Of a stretch of 54,523 nucleotides of DNA, positions 28,425 through 36,103 are shown piece after piece. This DNA comes from Euzebya sp051004735 (GTDB lineage: Bacteria; Actinomycetota; Nitriliruptoria; Euzebyales; Euzebyaceae). The translations under genes and the position numbers were made by a program. The stretch spans positions 1 to 54,523 of the forward strand of contig JBPCKA010000053.1 in assembly GCA_051004735.1 (NCBI GenBank). Reading direction: 5' to 3'. Under the pieces are notes generated by a model. That model did no database searches. It was not told where the DNA came from and saw only the letters and a list, made by a program, of their open reading frames with translations. Each line of letters begins with the position of its first letter. Positions within the stretch are counted from its first letter, which is position 1.

Positions 28425-28822
28425 CACACTCCGCCCGGTCGTGGTGTGCCGGTCGGGGCTCCTCTTACGGGACCCCAGGTCCCCGGTCAGCTCCTGGACT
28501 CCGCCGACACAGGCCTTGAGATCACCGTGTGCCATCTGCCGCCCGCCACCTCGAAGTGGAACAAGATCGAGCACCGCATGTTCAGCCACATCTCGATGAA
28601 CTGGCGAGGCCGACCGCTGACCTCCCACGAGGTCATCATCGAAACGATCAGGGCCACGCCTCAACCAGCGGACTGACAATCGACGCCGAGCTCGATGACA
28701 GCGTCTACCCCAAGGGCATCAAGATCAGCGACGCCGAGATGCCAGCGTTACCACGCACCCTCCACGACTTCCACGGCGAGTGGAACTACACCCTCACCCC
28801 ACCTCAAACTACGACCATGTAA
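28425..28822 (+). mobile_element. ISAzo13-type transposase remnant (C-terminal end)
   Basis: Plus-strand sequence from about 28497 encodes TGLEITVCHLPPATSKWNKI, then EHRMFSHISMNWRGRPLTSHEVII, up to a stop at 28674; a second frame then carries LDDSVYPKGIKISDAEMPAL and LHDFHGEWNYTLTP with a stop at 28820. These match the conserved end of ISAzo13-family (Rhodopirellula-type DDE) transposases from memory. The catalytic N-terminal part is missing and one frameshift lies near 28670, so the element is dead. It separates the truncated LVIVD gene from the CWB2 gene and ends only about 15 bases from the latter's stop codon. Left boundary is approximate. Confidence 0.75.
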
Positions 28823-28836
28823 TTTACCTGCAGGCC

Positions 28837-31017
28837 CTAGGGACTGAACGTGTACTCGAACACCGCGCCCTGGGCGCTGACGGTCCCGGAGTGCAGTGGG
28901 GCGCCGACCATCAGGCGGCCGTCGGCGGCCGCCATCGACGAGCCAAACCGAGCCGTCCCGAACCCGCCGCCGTCAAACGGGTGGTCAGGCCCTCGCACCC
29001 CGACCTGTACCCAGTTTTCGCCGTCCGGGGCGAAGGCGTAGATCCGTCCCACGCCATTGTTGGCGCCGACCATCAGGATGCCGTCCAGGAACGCGACCGA
29101 TGCCCCGAAGAAGTCATCGCCTTCGGTGGTGACGGCGGTGCCGTCGTCCCAGTCGCCGCCGACGTTGCGGTACACCGTCGCCGACCCGGTCCTGGGATCG
29201 CCGTCGAGCTGATCACCGACGGCGATCAGGTCACCGTCCATCGCGATCGTGCTGAAGGTGTGGGTGGTGCTGCCGGGCACGGTGTCGCTGGGGAGTTCGG
29301 CGTCGACGGCCCAGGTGCCGCCGGCGTTGCGTTGCAGCACGAAGTGTGGGTTGGGACCGCCTGTGCTTGAGTTTTCTGGAAACGCGAGCACGACCGCGCG
29401 GTCGCCTTGGACCGCGACGGCGGTGCCGAAGCCCACGTGTGCCGACGGGCCTTGGATCGACTGGCTCGGCTGGAAGGTTCCGTCCGGTCCCTCGCGGAAG
29501 ATGTCGACCACGCCCCGCGCGACGATCGGGGGTACCCCGGGTGTGGAGAAGGAGTACGTGCCGGTGAACAGCGTGCCGTCGTCAAGCGCCACGGTGGCCC
29601 CGAACCCGTTGTTGAAGCCCCCGCTCGGGTCGTCGTTCGGGGAGTTGATCGTCTGCGTCAACGACCAGTCCCCGCTGGGGTTTCGGTGGAACACCCTGAC
29701 CTGCTCCATGTCGTCCCCCCCGCACGCGCGCGGTGCCCCGACGATCACGGTGTTGCCATCGATGGCGACGTCGCTGCCGAAGGCCAGGCAGTCGACGTCA
29801 CCGCGAAGGTCCGCGACTTCCTGCCACTCATCGGCCTGGTCACGCTCGTACACCACAGCGCGGCCCGGGTTGTTGCCGCTTCGCACCCCGCCGACCACCA
29901 TCCGGTCGCCATCGACGTCGATCGAGACCCCGAGGTAGTCCGTCGCCACGGGGTCGGAGGCGAAGATGGTGTCCTGCAGGGTGAACGGGTTGATCTCGGC
30001 GCCCCGCGCAGCGGCGGCAGCCTCGCAGGCCGTCGGGTCCGTCACGCAGGTCAGCTGGGCAGGGTCACCCTCGGCACCCTGGAGTCCGGTGAGGAACGTC
30101 GCGGTCACCTCGGGCAGGGTCGGACCGGTGGTGAGGACGATCGGTGCGTCCAGGGCCGCCGAACGTCCGGCCGCAGCGAAGCCGGCGGCCCACGCGTCCG
30201 CCGCCTGTCCCTCGACCACAATGGACCTGCCGCTGGTCGTTGCCCGCGCGTCGGCGGTCGCCACGGCGGTGGCGAAGCGCGACGAGCCCGCAACACGCTC
30301 GACCGTGATACCGAGGTCCCGCAATGCGGTCTCGACCTCGGCGGACACCGCCGCGAGCCCACCGACGATCTTGATCTCCGTGATCGAGGCATCCGCGAGG
30401 TAGTCGGCCGTGGATGTGGACAGCACCTCGGACTGGGTCAGCAGTACCGGCCATCCGGTCGCGGCCGACCACCCTCCTGCCGCCAGGGAGTCCGCGAAGG
30501 CCTGGGTCGGATCGGTGCTGCCGGCGGCGGGGAACGCCCGGGCGAGGATCGCTGTGGTCGCGAACGGCACGTCGGTCGTTGCGATGTCGATCGCGGTCTC
30601 CAGCCTGCTGGCGCCTGCCCGTCGCTCGACGATGTAGGTCTGCGCGAGCTCCGCCTCGACCTCAGGCGAGATGGCGTTCTCGCCACCGAGGATGACCACC
30701 TGGGTCGGCGCGAGCTCGGTGAGCCGATCGGTCACCGCCTGCGGCACCGCACCAGAGGAGGGCACGAGCAGCAGCGGCGAACTGCCCTGGAGCACGCCAG
30801 AGGCGAGCGCGTCGGCGAACTGGTCGTCACGAGCGAGGATCACGGTGTCTACCTGGCCGAGGTTGGTGATGGCTGAGAGCGCCAGCGCGACCGCGACGTT
30901 GGAGTCGGGGCCATCGCTGTTGACGACCGAGATGACCTCACCGGTCTGGGCCGATGACACCCCGGCCAACATGAGGACCATCACCGTCATGGTCGCAACG
31001 AACTTGATTCCGCGCAT
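28837..31017 (-). CDS. Surface protein: three CWB2 repeats plus FG-GAP/integrin-like propeller
   Basis: 726 residues. Signal peptide MRGIKFVATMTVMVLMLAGVSSA; ATG 31017 has GGAG 7-10 bases upstream, while a longer frame to 31221 is non-coding in character. Residues about 30-320 are CWB2 repeats (DQFADALASGVLQGSSPLLL, VVILGGENAISPEVEAELAQ, IKIVGGLAAVSAEVETALRD). Residues about 360-726 are repeated propeller blades of the integrin-alpha/FG-GAP kind: DYLGVSIDVDGDRMVVGGVR, FGSDVAIDGNTVIVGAPRAC, FGTAVAVQGDRAVVLAFPEN and FGSSMAAADGRLMVGAPLHS. It should be wall-attached and display the propeller outside, perhaps for adhesion or glycan binding; this is inference from domain type. Confidence 0.88.
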   Translation of the reverse strand: MRGIKFVATMTVMVLMLAGVSSAQTGEVISVVNSDGPDSNVAVALALSAITNLGQVDTVILARDDQFADALASGVLQGSSPLLLVPSSGAVPQAVTDRLTELAPTQVVILGGENAISPEVEAELAQTYIVERRAGASRLETAIDIATTDVPFATTAILARAFPAAGSTDPTQAFADSLAAGGWSAATGWPVLLTQSEVLSTSTADYLADASITEIKIVGGLAAVSAEVETALRDLGITVERVAGSSRFATAVATADARATTSGRSIVVEGQAADAWAAGFAAAGRSAALDAPIVLTTGPTLPEVTATFLTGLQGAEGDPAQLTCVTDPTACEAAAAARGAEINPFTLQDTIFASDPVATDYLGVSIDVDGDRMVVGGVRSGNNPGRAVVYERDQADEWQEVADLRGDVDCLAFGSDVAIDGNTVIVGAPRACGGDDMEQVRVFHRNPSGDWSLTQTINSPNDDPSGGFNNGFGATVALDDGTLFTGTYSFSTPGVPPIVARGVVDIFREGPDGTFQPSQSIQGPSAHVGFGTAVAVQGDRAVVLAFPENSSTGGPNPHFVLQRNAGGTWAVDAELPSDTVPGSTTHTFSTIAMDGDLIAVGDQLDGDPRTGSATVYRNVGGDWDDGTAVTTEGDDFFGASVAFLDGILMVGANNGVGRIYAFAPDGENWVQVGVRGPDHPFDGGGFGTARFGSSMAAADGRLMVGAPLHSGTVSAQGAVFEYTFSP

Positions 31018-31082
31018 CACATCTCCATCCTCGACATCCGTAGCTGGGAGCCTGCCACGCACGCGTGAGACGGGCGTGAGAC

Positions 31083-31310
31083 GGCGGCATGGGCGCCGCG
31101 ATCCAGCTATGGCGCATGGGCATCGACGACATCGCGATCGTGGACCGTGAGTCAGGCGTCGGGGGGGATATGGCATGTCAACCCCTACCCCGGGATCGCC
31201 GTGGACATGGCGTTCGGTCACCTACTCCTTCAATTTCCTGCCCAACCCCGACTGGTCAAGGCTCTACGCCCCGGGCGCAGAGCTGGGTGCACGGTTGAGC
31301 AAAGCCCGTA
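31083..31310 (+). pseudogene. Flavin-containing (Baeyer-Villiger-type) monooxygenase N-terminal fragment
   Basis: Three frames in succession encode one recognisable protein: GAAIQLWRMGIDDIAIVDRE and SGVGG (about 31092-31165), WHVNPYPGIAVDM (about 31170-31210), and VTYSFNFLPNPDWSRLYAPG with AELGARLSK (about 31214-31300). These follow the order in Baeyer-Villiger monooxygenases just after the GxGxxG motif, which is missing. At least two frameshifts and both ends lost; a dead fragment. Confidence 0.7.
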
Positions 31311-31470
31311 CTACGCCGAGATGGCGCGTGAGGGCCCCGCCATCCGGTGGGGCGCCAGCTTCGCGATCTGGTCGCGAACGCCGTTGCGATCACTCCTGAA
31401 GAGCGAGAACAGTTGCTGCCCAGCGGCAAGCAGGGTTTCTTCGCGAACCGTGTCGGCTGGCAATCACGTA
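31311..31470 (+). pseudogene. Mrr restriction endonuclease N-terminal-domain fragment
   Basis: The frame at 31347 reads GRQLRDLVANAVAITPEERE then QLLPSGKQGFFANRVGWQ, which closely follows the Mrr_N (PF14338-like) consensus 'eERxeLLPSGkQ..F.NRVgWa..yL'. The methyl-directed nuclease domain is absent. It directly follows the monooxygenase fragment and meets the integrase fragment head to head at about 31470. Confidence 0.6.
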
Positions 31471-31753
31471 CCTACACAAGCCGGCCTCGCCGAGTGCCAC
31501 CGACAACACCGAGTGCACGCGCCCGATCGTCGCGGTGCCGATCCCCTCGTCCTTCAGGCGTCTGTACAGGCGCTGGAGATCCGGGGTCCTCAGGGCCAGA
31601 GGTGCATGGTGAGGTGGGGGTCGATGTAGAGCCGCTGCATACGGTCGTACAGCCGCCATGAGTTCGCGGCCAGTTCGTCGCGTCGACCCTCGAGGTACTC
31701 GCGGACGTATGAGGCCACCTCGTGATGGTGCCTTCACCCTTGCCTCGCGACAT
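31471..31753 (-). pseudogene. Tyrosine recombinase (phage integrase) N-terminal fragment
   Basis: ATG 31753 with GGGAGAGG upstream opens MSRGKGEGTIT, the usual integrase start. The arm-type DNA-binding domain is then missing and, in a shifted frame, the SAM-like core-binding domain follows: VASYVREYLEGRRDELAANS, WRLYDRMQRLYIDPHL. A second shift gives LRTPDLQRLYRRLKDEGIGT and ATIGRVHSVLSVALGEAGL. The catalytic domain is gone. It points away from, and lies 156 bases beyond, the 3' end of tRNA-Val, the classic site for such elements. Confidence 0.7.
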
Positions 31754-31867
31754 CCGCAGACCTCTCCCGGCTGGACCCCTTCTGAGTCCCCGTGTGGACC
31801 CCCTGTGGACCCCCATCGGTCGTCAACGGGGTCCAGGGTAGTCCAACTGGGTCCTCAGAAACGCCGA

Positions 31868-31891
31868 AGGGCCCCGAATTCTCAGGGCCCT
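31868..31891 (-). terminator. Hairpin downstream of tRNA-Val
   Basis: On the minus strand AGGGCCC and GGGCCCT (plus 31885-31891 and 31868-31874) form a 7-bp stem with a 10-base loop, followed by TCGGCGTTTC. It lies 17 bases after the tRNA 3' end and is the likely transcription end. Confidence 0.6.
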
Positions 31892-31908
31892 GGCATACTA
31901 TGTCGCGG

Positions 31909-31981
31909 TGGGCGGTACAGGGCTTGAACCTGTGACCTCCTGGTTGTCGACCAGACGCTCTCCCAACTGAGCTAACCGCCC
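31909..31981 (-). tRNA. tRNA-Val (anticodon GAC)
   Basis: 73 bases fold into a full cloverleaf: acceptor GGGCGGT/ACCGCCC, D-arm GCTC/GAGC, anticodon stem TCTGG/CCAGG with loop TCGACAA, T-arm ACAGG-TTCAAGC-CCTGT and discriminator A73. The anticodon GAC reads GUC valine codons. Two oddities: position 33 is C instead of the near-universal U, and CCA is not encoded (the next bases are CCG). The integrase remnant lies next to its 3' end. Confidence 0.88.
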
Positions 31982-32348
31982 GGGGAGGATTGAGATTACC
32001 GTCTGGTCCGACGGGCGGCAATCCAGCGGGATGTGCTCGGTGACACGACGTCCATACCGGGTCCATGGCTCAATCAGACCCACGCGCGGTCCTGGAATCG
32101 GCACAGACGATCGCGGGGTGGGCTGTTCCACGAACCCGGCCAAGGACGCCCATCACATCCCCTCGTGGCTTGAGTGACATGGGCTACTCAATCCTGCCGG
32201 TTCACCCTTCGGCCACGCAGATCCTGGGACTGCCGGCTGTTCCCCGCCTGGCCGGCTCGGGCGGATCGCGCATCCCGGGGTTCTGACAAGACGGTGACGT
32301 CTGCCGGCGCACGCCGCGTAGCTGCGGTGGCTGGCGTTCACCCGGACC
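31982..32348. other. Intergenic gap, nothing convincing
   Basis: 367 bases between tRNA-Val and the lipoprotein gene. A 73-residue frame at 32065-32286 has no RBS and unremarkable composition. No RNA gene, repeat or strong promoter was recognised; the tRNA promoter must lie near 31985-32030. Confidence 0.5.
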
Positions 32349-32762
32349 ATGCGTCTTGTCTCGCTAGTCACGGTCCTGTTCCTGCTTGTGACCGCGTGCG
32401 CCGACACGCCCACCTCGGCCCGACTGGCGCGGGACCTGGACGACGCGCGGGAAACCTGGAGCCGCCACCTCGACTTCTACGACTACGAGTTGACCCGGAC
32501 CTGCGATTCGTGCGTAGGGCCGACCGGGTCCTTCCGGCTGACGGTGGTGGACGGGACGGTATGCGTCATCACCCCCCTGGATCCCGGGGTGGACCAGGTC
32601 CCGGCCGGGGTGTTCGCGCCCAACATCGATGGGCTGCTGACCTTCGTCGCCGACCGTCTCGACGACGGGACGCTGGAAACCGTGGAGTTCACCGATGAGG
32701 GACTTCCGAGCAGGGTCGTGCTAACCGACGGTGAAACTCTCGAAGCCAGCCTGTCGACCTAA
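32349..32762 (+). CDS. Small lipoprotein, DUF6174-like
   Basis: 137 residues. MRLVSLVTVLFLLVTAC is a lipoprotein signal with lipobox LVTAC. The mature part has the pattern of DUF6174 as I recall it: RETWSRHLDFYDYELTRTCD, the CxxC pair CDSC, then VTVVDGTVCVITPLD-like strands and TVEFTDEGLPSRVVL. Members are small extracytoplasmic proteins of unknown role. It ends 31 bases from the stop of the converging nuclease gene. Confidence 0.75.
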   Translation: MRLVSLVTVLFLLVTACADTPTSARLARDLDDARETWSRHLDFYDYELTRTCDSCVGPTGSFRLTVVDGTVCVITPLDPGVDQVPAGVFAPNIDGLLTFVADRLDDGTLETVEFTDEGLPSRVVLTDGETLEASLST

Positions 32763-32793
32763 CCGCCGTGGCGTGGTGACTCCTACGGGCCAA

Positions 32794-33759
32794 TCAGCGC
32801 CGGCGGTTGGCCTGGTCGTAGGCCGCCCGGACCTCGGCGGCGATCCGTCCCCGATCCGACACCTCAAGCCCCTGTGCCCTGGCCCACGTGCGGATCTCAC
32901 CCGGCGTCGGCTGGGCCGGAGGCAGGGGCCCGGCCGAGGACAGCACAGCCACCAGCGCCTCGGCGCCGAGGTCCTCCTCAGCGTGCTCAAGCGCCGCACC
33001 GAGGAAACGGTAGCTCCATTCCTGGGCCAGCTTGCGGTTCTCGGCGAACACCACGGGCACGTGGGGGATGCGGACCATCAGTTCCGCCAGCGCCTGGGCC
33101 ACCACCGACGGGCGCGCGTGCTGCAGCGCGAACAACTGGGAGTACCGCTCCTCCACCACGATCGCGGCACGTGGGGCAGCCGCAAGTTCCGCGGCCTGGT
33201 GCCGTAGACGTCCCGACATCAGCCCGGAAGCCAGATCCTCAAGGCTCTTGCGCTCGACCACACCGACGGGCCTGCCATCGGCGCCTTCGACGGCGTAGTC
33301 ACCCACTGGCAGACGGCGTCGCACTACCTCTGCCTGTTGGTCGCTGAACGACCAGGCGTAGCGCTCACCGGTGTCGACGACGATGGTCAGTATGCGGCCG
33401 AACGACCTGGCTGTCGGCAGTGCCACATTGGGTCGGGCCTGCTTGGCGACCTTCGCGGTCTGCCAGAAGATCATGCGCCGCCCGCGTCCCTTGGTGAAGA
33501 CGAACTGCGAGCGGTTCAGTCGCGGGCGGTCAAGGACCAGGTCGATGGCCGCGCCGCGCCGACGGCAGGTCCGGACAGCGACCCGTTCGACGATCTCGGG
33601 CTGGGACGGCCACTCCGCGGGGTGGCAGTACAACTTGCTGGTCGACGGCCATACCTCCTTGGTTTTCAACACCACCCCGTCGGTCCCGAGTGGGATCCGC
33701 ACAAGGTAGGGCAGCGAGGTGTCTGCCTCGTGGTTCACCGCAATGACGAAGTCGTCCAT
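32794..33759 (-). CDS. ERCC4-type nuclease with Lsr2-like C-terminal DNA-binding tail
   Basis: 321 residues. The central ERCC4/XPF nuclease core is visible: VVDTGERYAWSF (Asp129), RRLPVGDYAVEG, and VGVVERKSLEDL with the ERKxxxD motif (169-175), followed by SGLMSGRLRHQAAELAAAPR. The last 37 residues, TPGEIRTWARAQGLEVSDRG and RIAAEVRAAYDQAN, match the DNA-binding domain of the nucleoid protein Lsr2, which inserts an RGR hook into AT-rich minor grooves. The N-terminal 120 residues are a separate beta-rich domain not recognised. Such actinobacterial proteins are predicted DNA repair or defence nucleases. Start ATG 33759. Confidence 0.83.
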   Translation of the reverse strand: MDDFVIAVNHEADTSLPYLVRIPLGTDGVVLKTKEVWPSTSKLYCHPAEWPSQPEIVERVAVRTCRRRGAAIDLVLDRPRLNRSQFVFTKGRGRRMIFWQTAKVAKQARPNVALPTARSFGRILTIVVDTGERYAWSFSDQQAEVVRRRLPVGDYAVEGADGRPVGVVERKSLEDLASGLMSGRLRHQAAELAAAPRAAIVVEERYSQLFALQHARPSVVAQALAELMVRIPHVPVVFAENRKLAQEWSYRFLGAALEHAEEDLGAEALVAVLSSAGPLPPAQPTPGEIRTWARAQGLEVSDRGRIAAEVRAAYDQANRRR

Positions 33760-33802
33760 CGGCTTCCCAGAGTGCCATCAGCGACCACTGCAGGAGTATC
33801 GG

Positions 33803-34243
33803 TCAGCCGGCGGCGTCGGCCAGCAGTGTGCCTCCCGAGGCTGACACCTGGCGGGTCAACTCGACCAGGGTCCCACCACCGTCTCCTGGGGCAAAGCGCG
33901 CCGTATCGACCAGCGCACGCATGATGGCCATGCCACGTCCTGATTCAGACAAGGGGTCGACTGCCCCCATGGCGGAGTCCATCACAGCGGCGGGGTAGGG
34001 GGTCTTGCTGTTGCGCACCACTACCTTGGCTGTCAGGTCCACCAGCGAGAAGGTGATCGCAAACGAGTCATCGTCGTGGGCGTGAAGGACCACGTTGTTG
34101 CATGCCTCCGCCAGCGCCAGGGACAGGTCCTGGATGTCGTCCGGGCTGACACCGATCTCGGCGCACAGCCTGACCACCGAGTGGCGCAGGACCGGGATCG
34201 CTCGACTGCAACGGGGAAGTTCGACGTCCAGACTGACATTCAT
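33803..34243 (-). CDS. RsbW-like ATP-binding protein (anti-sigma factor / serine kinase fold)
   Basis: 146 residues with the HATPase_c fold of anti-sigma kinases: N-box ALAEACNNVVLHAH, then DPLSESGRGMAIMRALVDTA (glycine box). It has the RsbW/SpoIIAB size and no sensor or membrane part, so it probably binds a sigma factor or phosphorylates an anti-anti-sigma protein; no partner gene is adjacent. ATG 34243 is chosen because MNVSLDVELPRCSRAIPVLR is the usual start; the frame to 34300 has no extra motif. Confidence 0.8.
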   Translation of the reverse strand: MNVSLDVELPRCSRAIPVLRHSVVRLCAEIGVSPDDIQDLSLALAEACNNVVLHAHDDDSFAITFSLVDLTAKVVVRNSKTPYPAAVMDSAMGAVDPLSESGRGMAIMRALVDTARFAPGDGGGTLVELTRQVSASGGTLLADAAG

Positions 34244-34307
34244 GGCTGCATCCGAGGTGGGTTGGATGCCGCAGTCATACCCAGGGCCCGCCAAGCGCAC
34301 GCCTGAC

Positions 34308-34808
34308 TTAGTCCGCAGTTGGCTCCAATGCCGACAATCGGCCTGCCATGTGCTCGATCGCCTCGGTCAACCCACGCAACTCGCGGCCCAGGTCACGTTC
34401 GGTGCTCAACTCGGTGACTGCCAGTCGAACTGCCGCAATCTCCCGCGCGAGATACTCGGTGTCGGCCAGTGTCCGCGCGTTGACAGAACGATCGCGCTCC
34501 TGTTGCAGTCGGTCACGTTCGGCCTGACGGTTCTGCGCCAGCAGGATCAGCGGCGCGGCATAACTGGCCTGAGTGCTGAACAGCAGGTTCAGCAGGATGA
34601 AGGGGTAGGGATCCCACCGCAGCCGCACGGCGGTGACGTTCAGGATGATCCAGACAATCACCATGACCGTCTGCCCGACCAGATAGGTCGCGGTGCCCAG
34701 GAACTGCGCGATTCCCTCGGAGAAGCGGCCGAATCTCTCCTGGTCGTAAAACGCCCCGAAACGGCGGCCCAGCCCGCGGGGTGAGGACAGGTCGCCCCGC
34801 CGGCTCAT
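34308..34808 (-). CDS. DUF1003 membrane protein
   Basis: 166 residues. Two membrane segments, YLVGQTVMVIVWIILNVTAV and PFILLNLLFSTQASYAAPLI, then the diagnostic LLAQNRQAERDRLQQERDRS and a long coiled-coil tail ending HMAGRLSALEP. This is the DUF1003 family, frequently encoded next to MgtE-type proteins. Its ATG overlaps the stop of the upstream PRC/MgtE_N/CBS gene (ATGA), so the two are coupled and may form one membrane complex involved in Mg2+ or stress response (inference from synteny). Confidence 0.88.
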   Translation of the reverse strand: MSRRGDLSSPRGLGRRFGAFYDQERFGRFSEGIAQFLGTATYLVGQTVMVIVWIILNVTAVRLRWDPYPFILLNLLFSTQASYAAPLILLAQNRQAERDRLQQERDRSVNARTLADTEYLAREIAAVRLAVTELSTERDLGRELRGLTEAIEHMAGRLSALEPTAD

Positions 34809-36055
34809 CGCCGACCTCCCGACCGCCGGGTCGTTCGGGGCACCCGGTCGTCACGGGCCGTCTCGCGCCAGCCCTCCGGTAGCACGTTGTCCAGTGCGTC
34901 ATCCACCGTCACCGCACCAAGCAGGTGTCCCACGTCATCACACACCGGTACGGCCAGCAGGTCATAGGCGGCCAGAATGCGGGTCACGGCCTCATCGGAG
35001 GCGTCGGGAGACACCGACGTGAACGTGGCACCGACGCAGTCGCCCAACGCAGTCGCCGGAGCTTCCCGCAGGAGGTGTTGAAGGCTGATGACACCCAACA
35101 ACTGTCCGGTCGGCGCCTCGAACGGAGGATCGACCACGAACACCTGACCGGCCAGGACACTTGGTACTTCGGAGTCCCGAACGATGGCCAACGCTTGGGC
35201 GACGGTCGCGTCACCGCCCAGGATCACCGGCTCGGGTGTCATCAGGCCACCCGCCGTGTCAGGGTCGTGAGTCAGCAGACGAACGACCGGCTCGGCGTGG
35301 ACCGGTTCCATCGCGGCCAGCAGTTCCTCGCGGCGTGAGATGGACAATTCGGCCAGCAGATCCGCCGCGTCGTCAGGGGCCATTTCGTCCAGGACATCGG
35401 CGGCGCGTTCGACCGTGATCTCCTCGATCAGGTCGGCCTGTTCGGTTTCGGGTAGTTCCTCCAGCAGATCGGCCAGTTGCTCGTCATCCAAGGCCGCCAC
35501 AGCAGCGGTTCGTTCGGCGACGGTCATGCCCGCCAGGCTGTCGGCCACCTCGACGGGATGCAGTTCGCGCAGGTGCGCCCAGCGATCCCCGCCCTGGGCC
35601 AGCAGCGGTCGCAGAACCTCCCAGTTGGCACTGCGTCGCCGTCCCCGGCGTCCCAGACGCTTACCGAACAGCAGGTCGACCCGCCCCAACTCCCACGGAC
35701 GTGCCGGGGGGCCGGTTTGGGCAATGGCGACATCGTTGACAACCGAGTCGTCCTCCAACCTGCGGTCCAATAGGTTCTCGACCACCGTGACCTCCGCCGG
35801 CCGGGCATTGAACGGCCGCAGATTGATCGTGCCGCTGGCCAGGTGCACCCCCTCGGAATCGATCCGGCGGACACGCGTGATTCCGGTGAAGATCCGCCGA
35901 CCGGGCACGGTGATCACCAGTCCCACGACGGGAGGCGGCCGGACTCCACGGATCGCGCCGATCACGATGTCGGCCACACGCCCAAGCGTTTGGCCCTCGG
36001 GATCAAGGACTGGCAGCTTGATGATGCGGGAGGCAAACAGCAGGGTATCGGACAC
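34805..36055 (-). CDS. PRC-barrel / MgtE_N / CBS-pair protein without transporter domain
   Basis: 416 residues. An N-terminal PRC-barrel-like part (IKLPVLDPEGQTLGRVADIV) is followed by an MgtE N-domain superhelix (ADSLAGMTVAERTAAVAALD, EQLADLLEELPETEQADLIE, MAPDDAADLLAELSISRREE) and a CBS pair (GGLMTPEPVILGGDATVAQA; LLAVPVCDDVGHLLGAVTVD). These are the cytosolic Mg2+/nucleotide-sensing parts of the MgtE channel, but the five-helix pore is absent. It may sense Mg2+ for the DUF1003 partner encoded immediately downstream. Start ATG 36055; 48 bases after the ychF stop. Confidence 0.88.
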   Translation of the reverse strand: MSDTLLFASRIIKLPVLDPEGQTLGRVADIVIGAIRGVRPPPVVGLVITVPGRRIFTGITRVRRIDSEGVHLASGTINLRPFNARPAEVTVVENLLDRRLEDDSVVNDVAIAQTGPPARPWELGRVDLLFGKRLGRRGRRRSANWEVLRPLLAQGGDRWAHLRELHPVEVADSLAGMTVAERTAAVAALDDEQLADLLEELPETEQADLIEEITVERAADVLDEMAPDDAADLLAELSISRREELLAAMEPVHAEPVVRLLTHDPDTAGGLMTPEPVILGGDATVAQALAIVRDSEVPSVLAGQVFVVDPPFEAPTGQLLGVISLQHLLREAPATALGDCVGATFTSVSPDASDEAVTRILAAYDLLAVPVCDDVGHLLGAVTVDDALDNVLPEGWRETARDDRVPRTTRRSGGRR

Positions 36056-36103
36056 GATCCGGCAGTCTATGAGCCCAACCAGCCGATGGTGACCTCCGCG
36101 CGG

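Noticed and set aside
28374..28679. Minus-strand 101-residue ORF upstream of the LVIVD gene, as its missing N-terminus
   Set aside because: It is antisense to the conserved transposase end and carries no signal peptide.
29407..30876. 489-residue plus-strand open frame
   Set aside because: Antisense shadow of the CWB2/propeller protein; composition is typical of a GC-rich opposite frame.
31898..32143. Minus-strand 81-residue ORF ending LAQLGERLVDNQEVTGSSPV
   Set aside because: This peptide is simply the translated tRNA-Val gene, a familiar annotation artefact.
32065..32286. 73-residue ORF after tRNA-Val
   Set aside because: No RBS, no motif, and no continuation of coding character.
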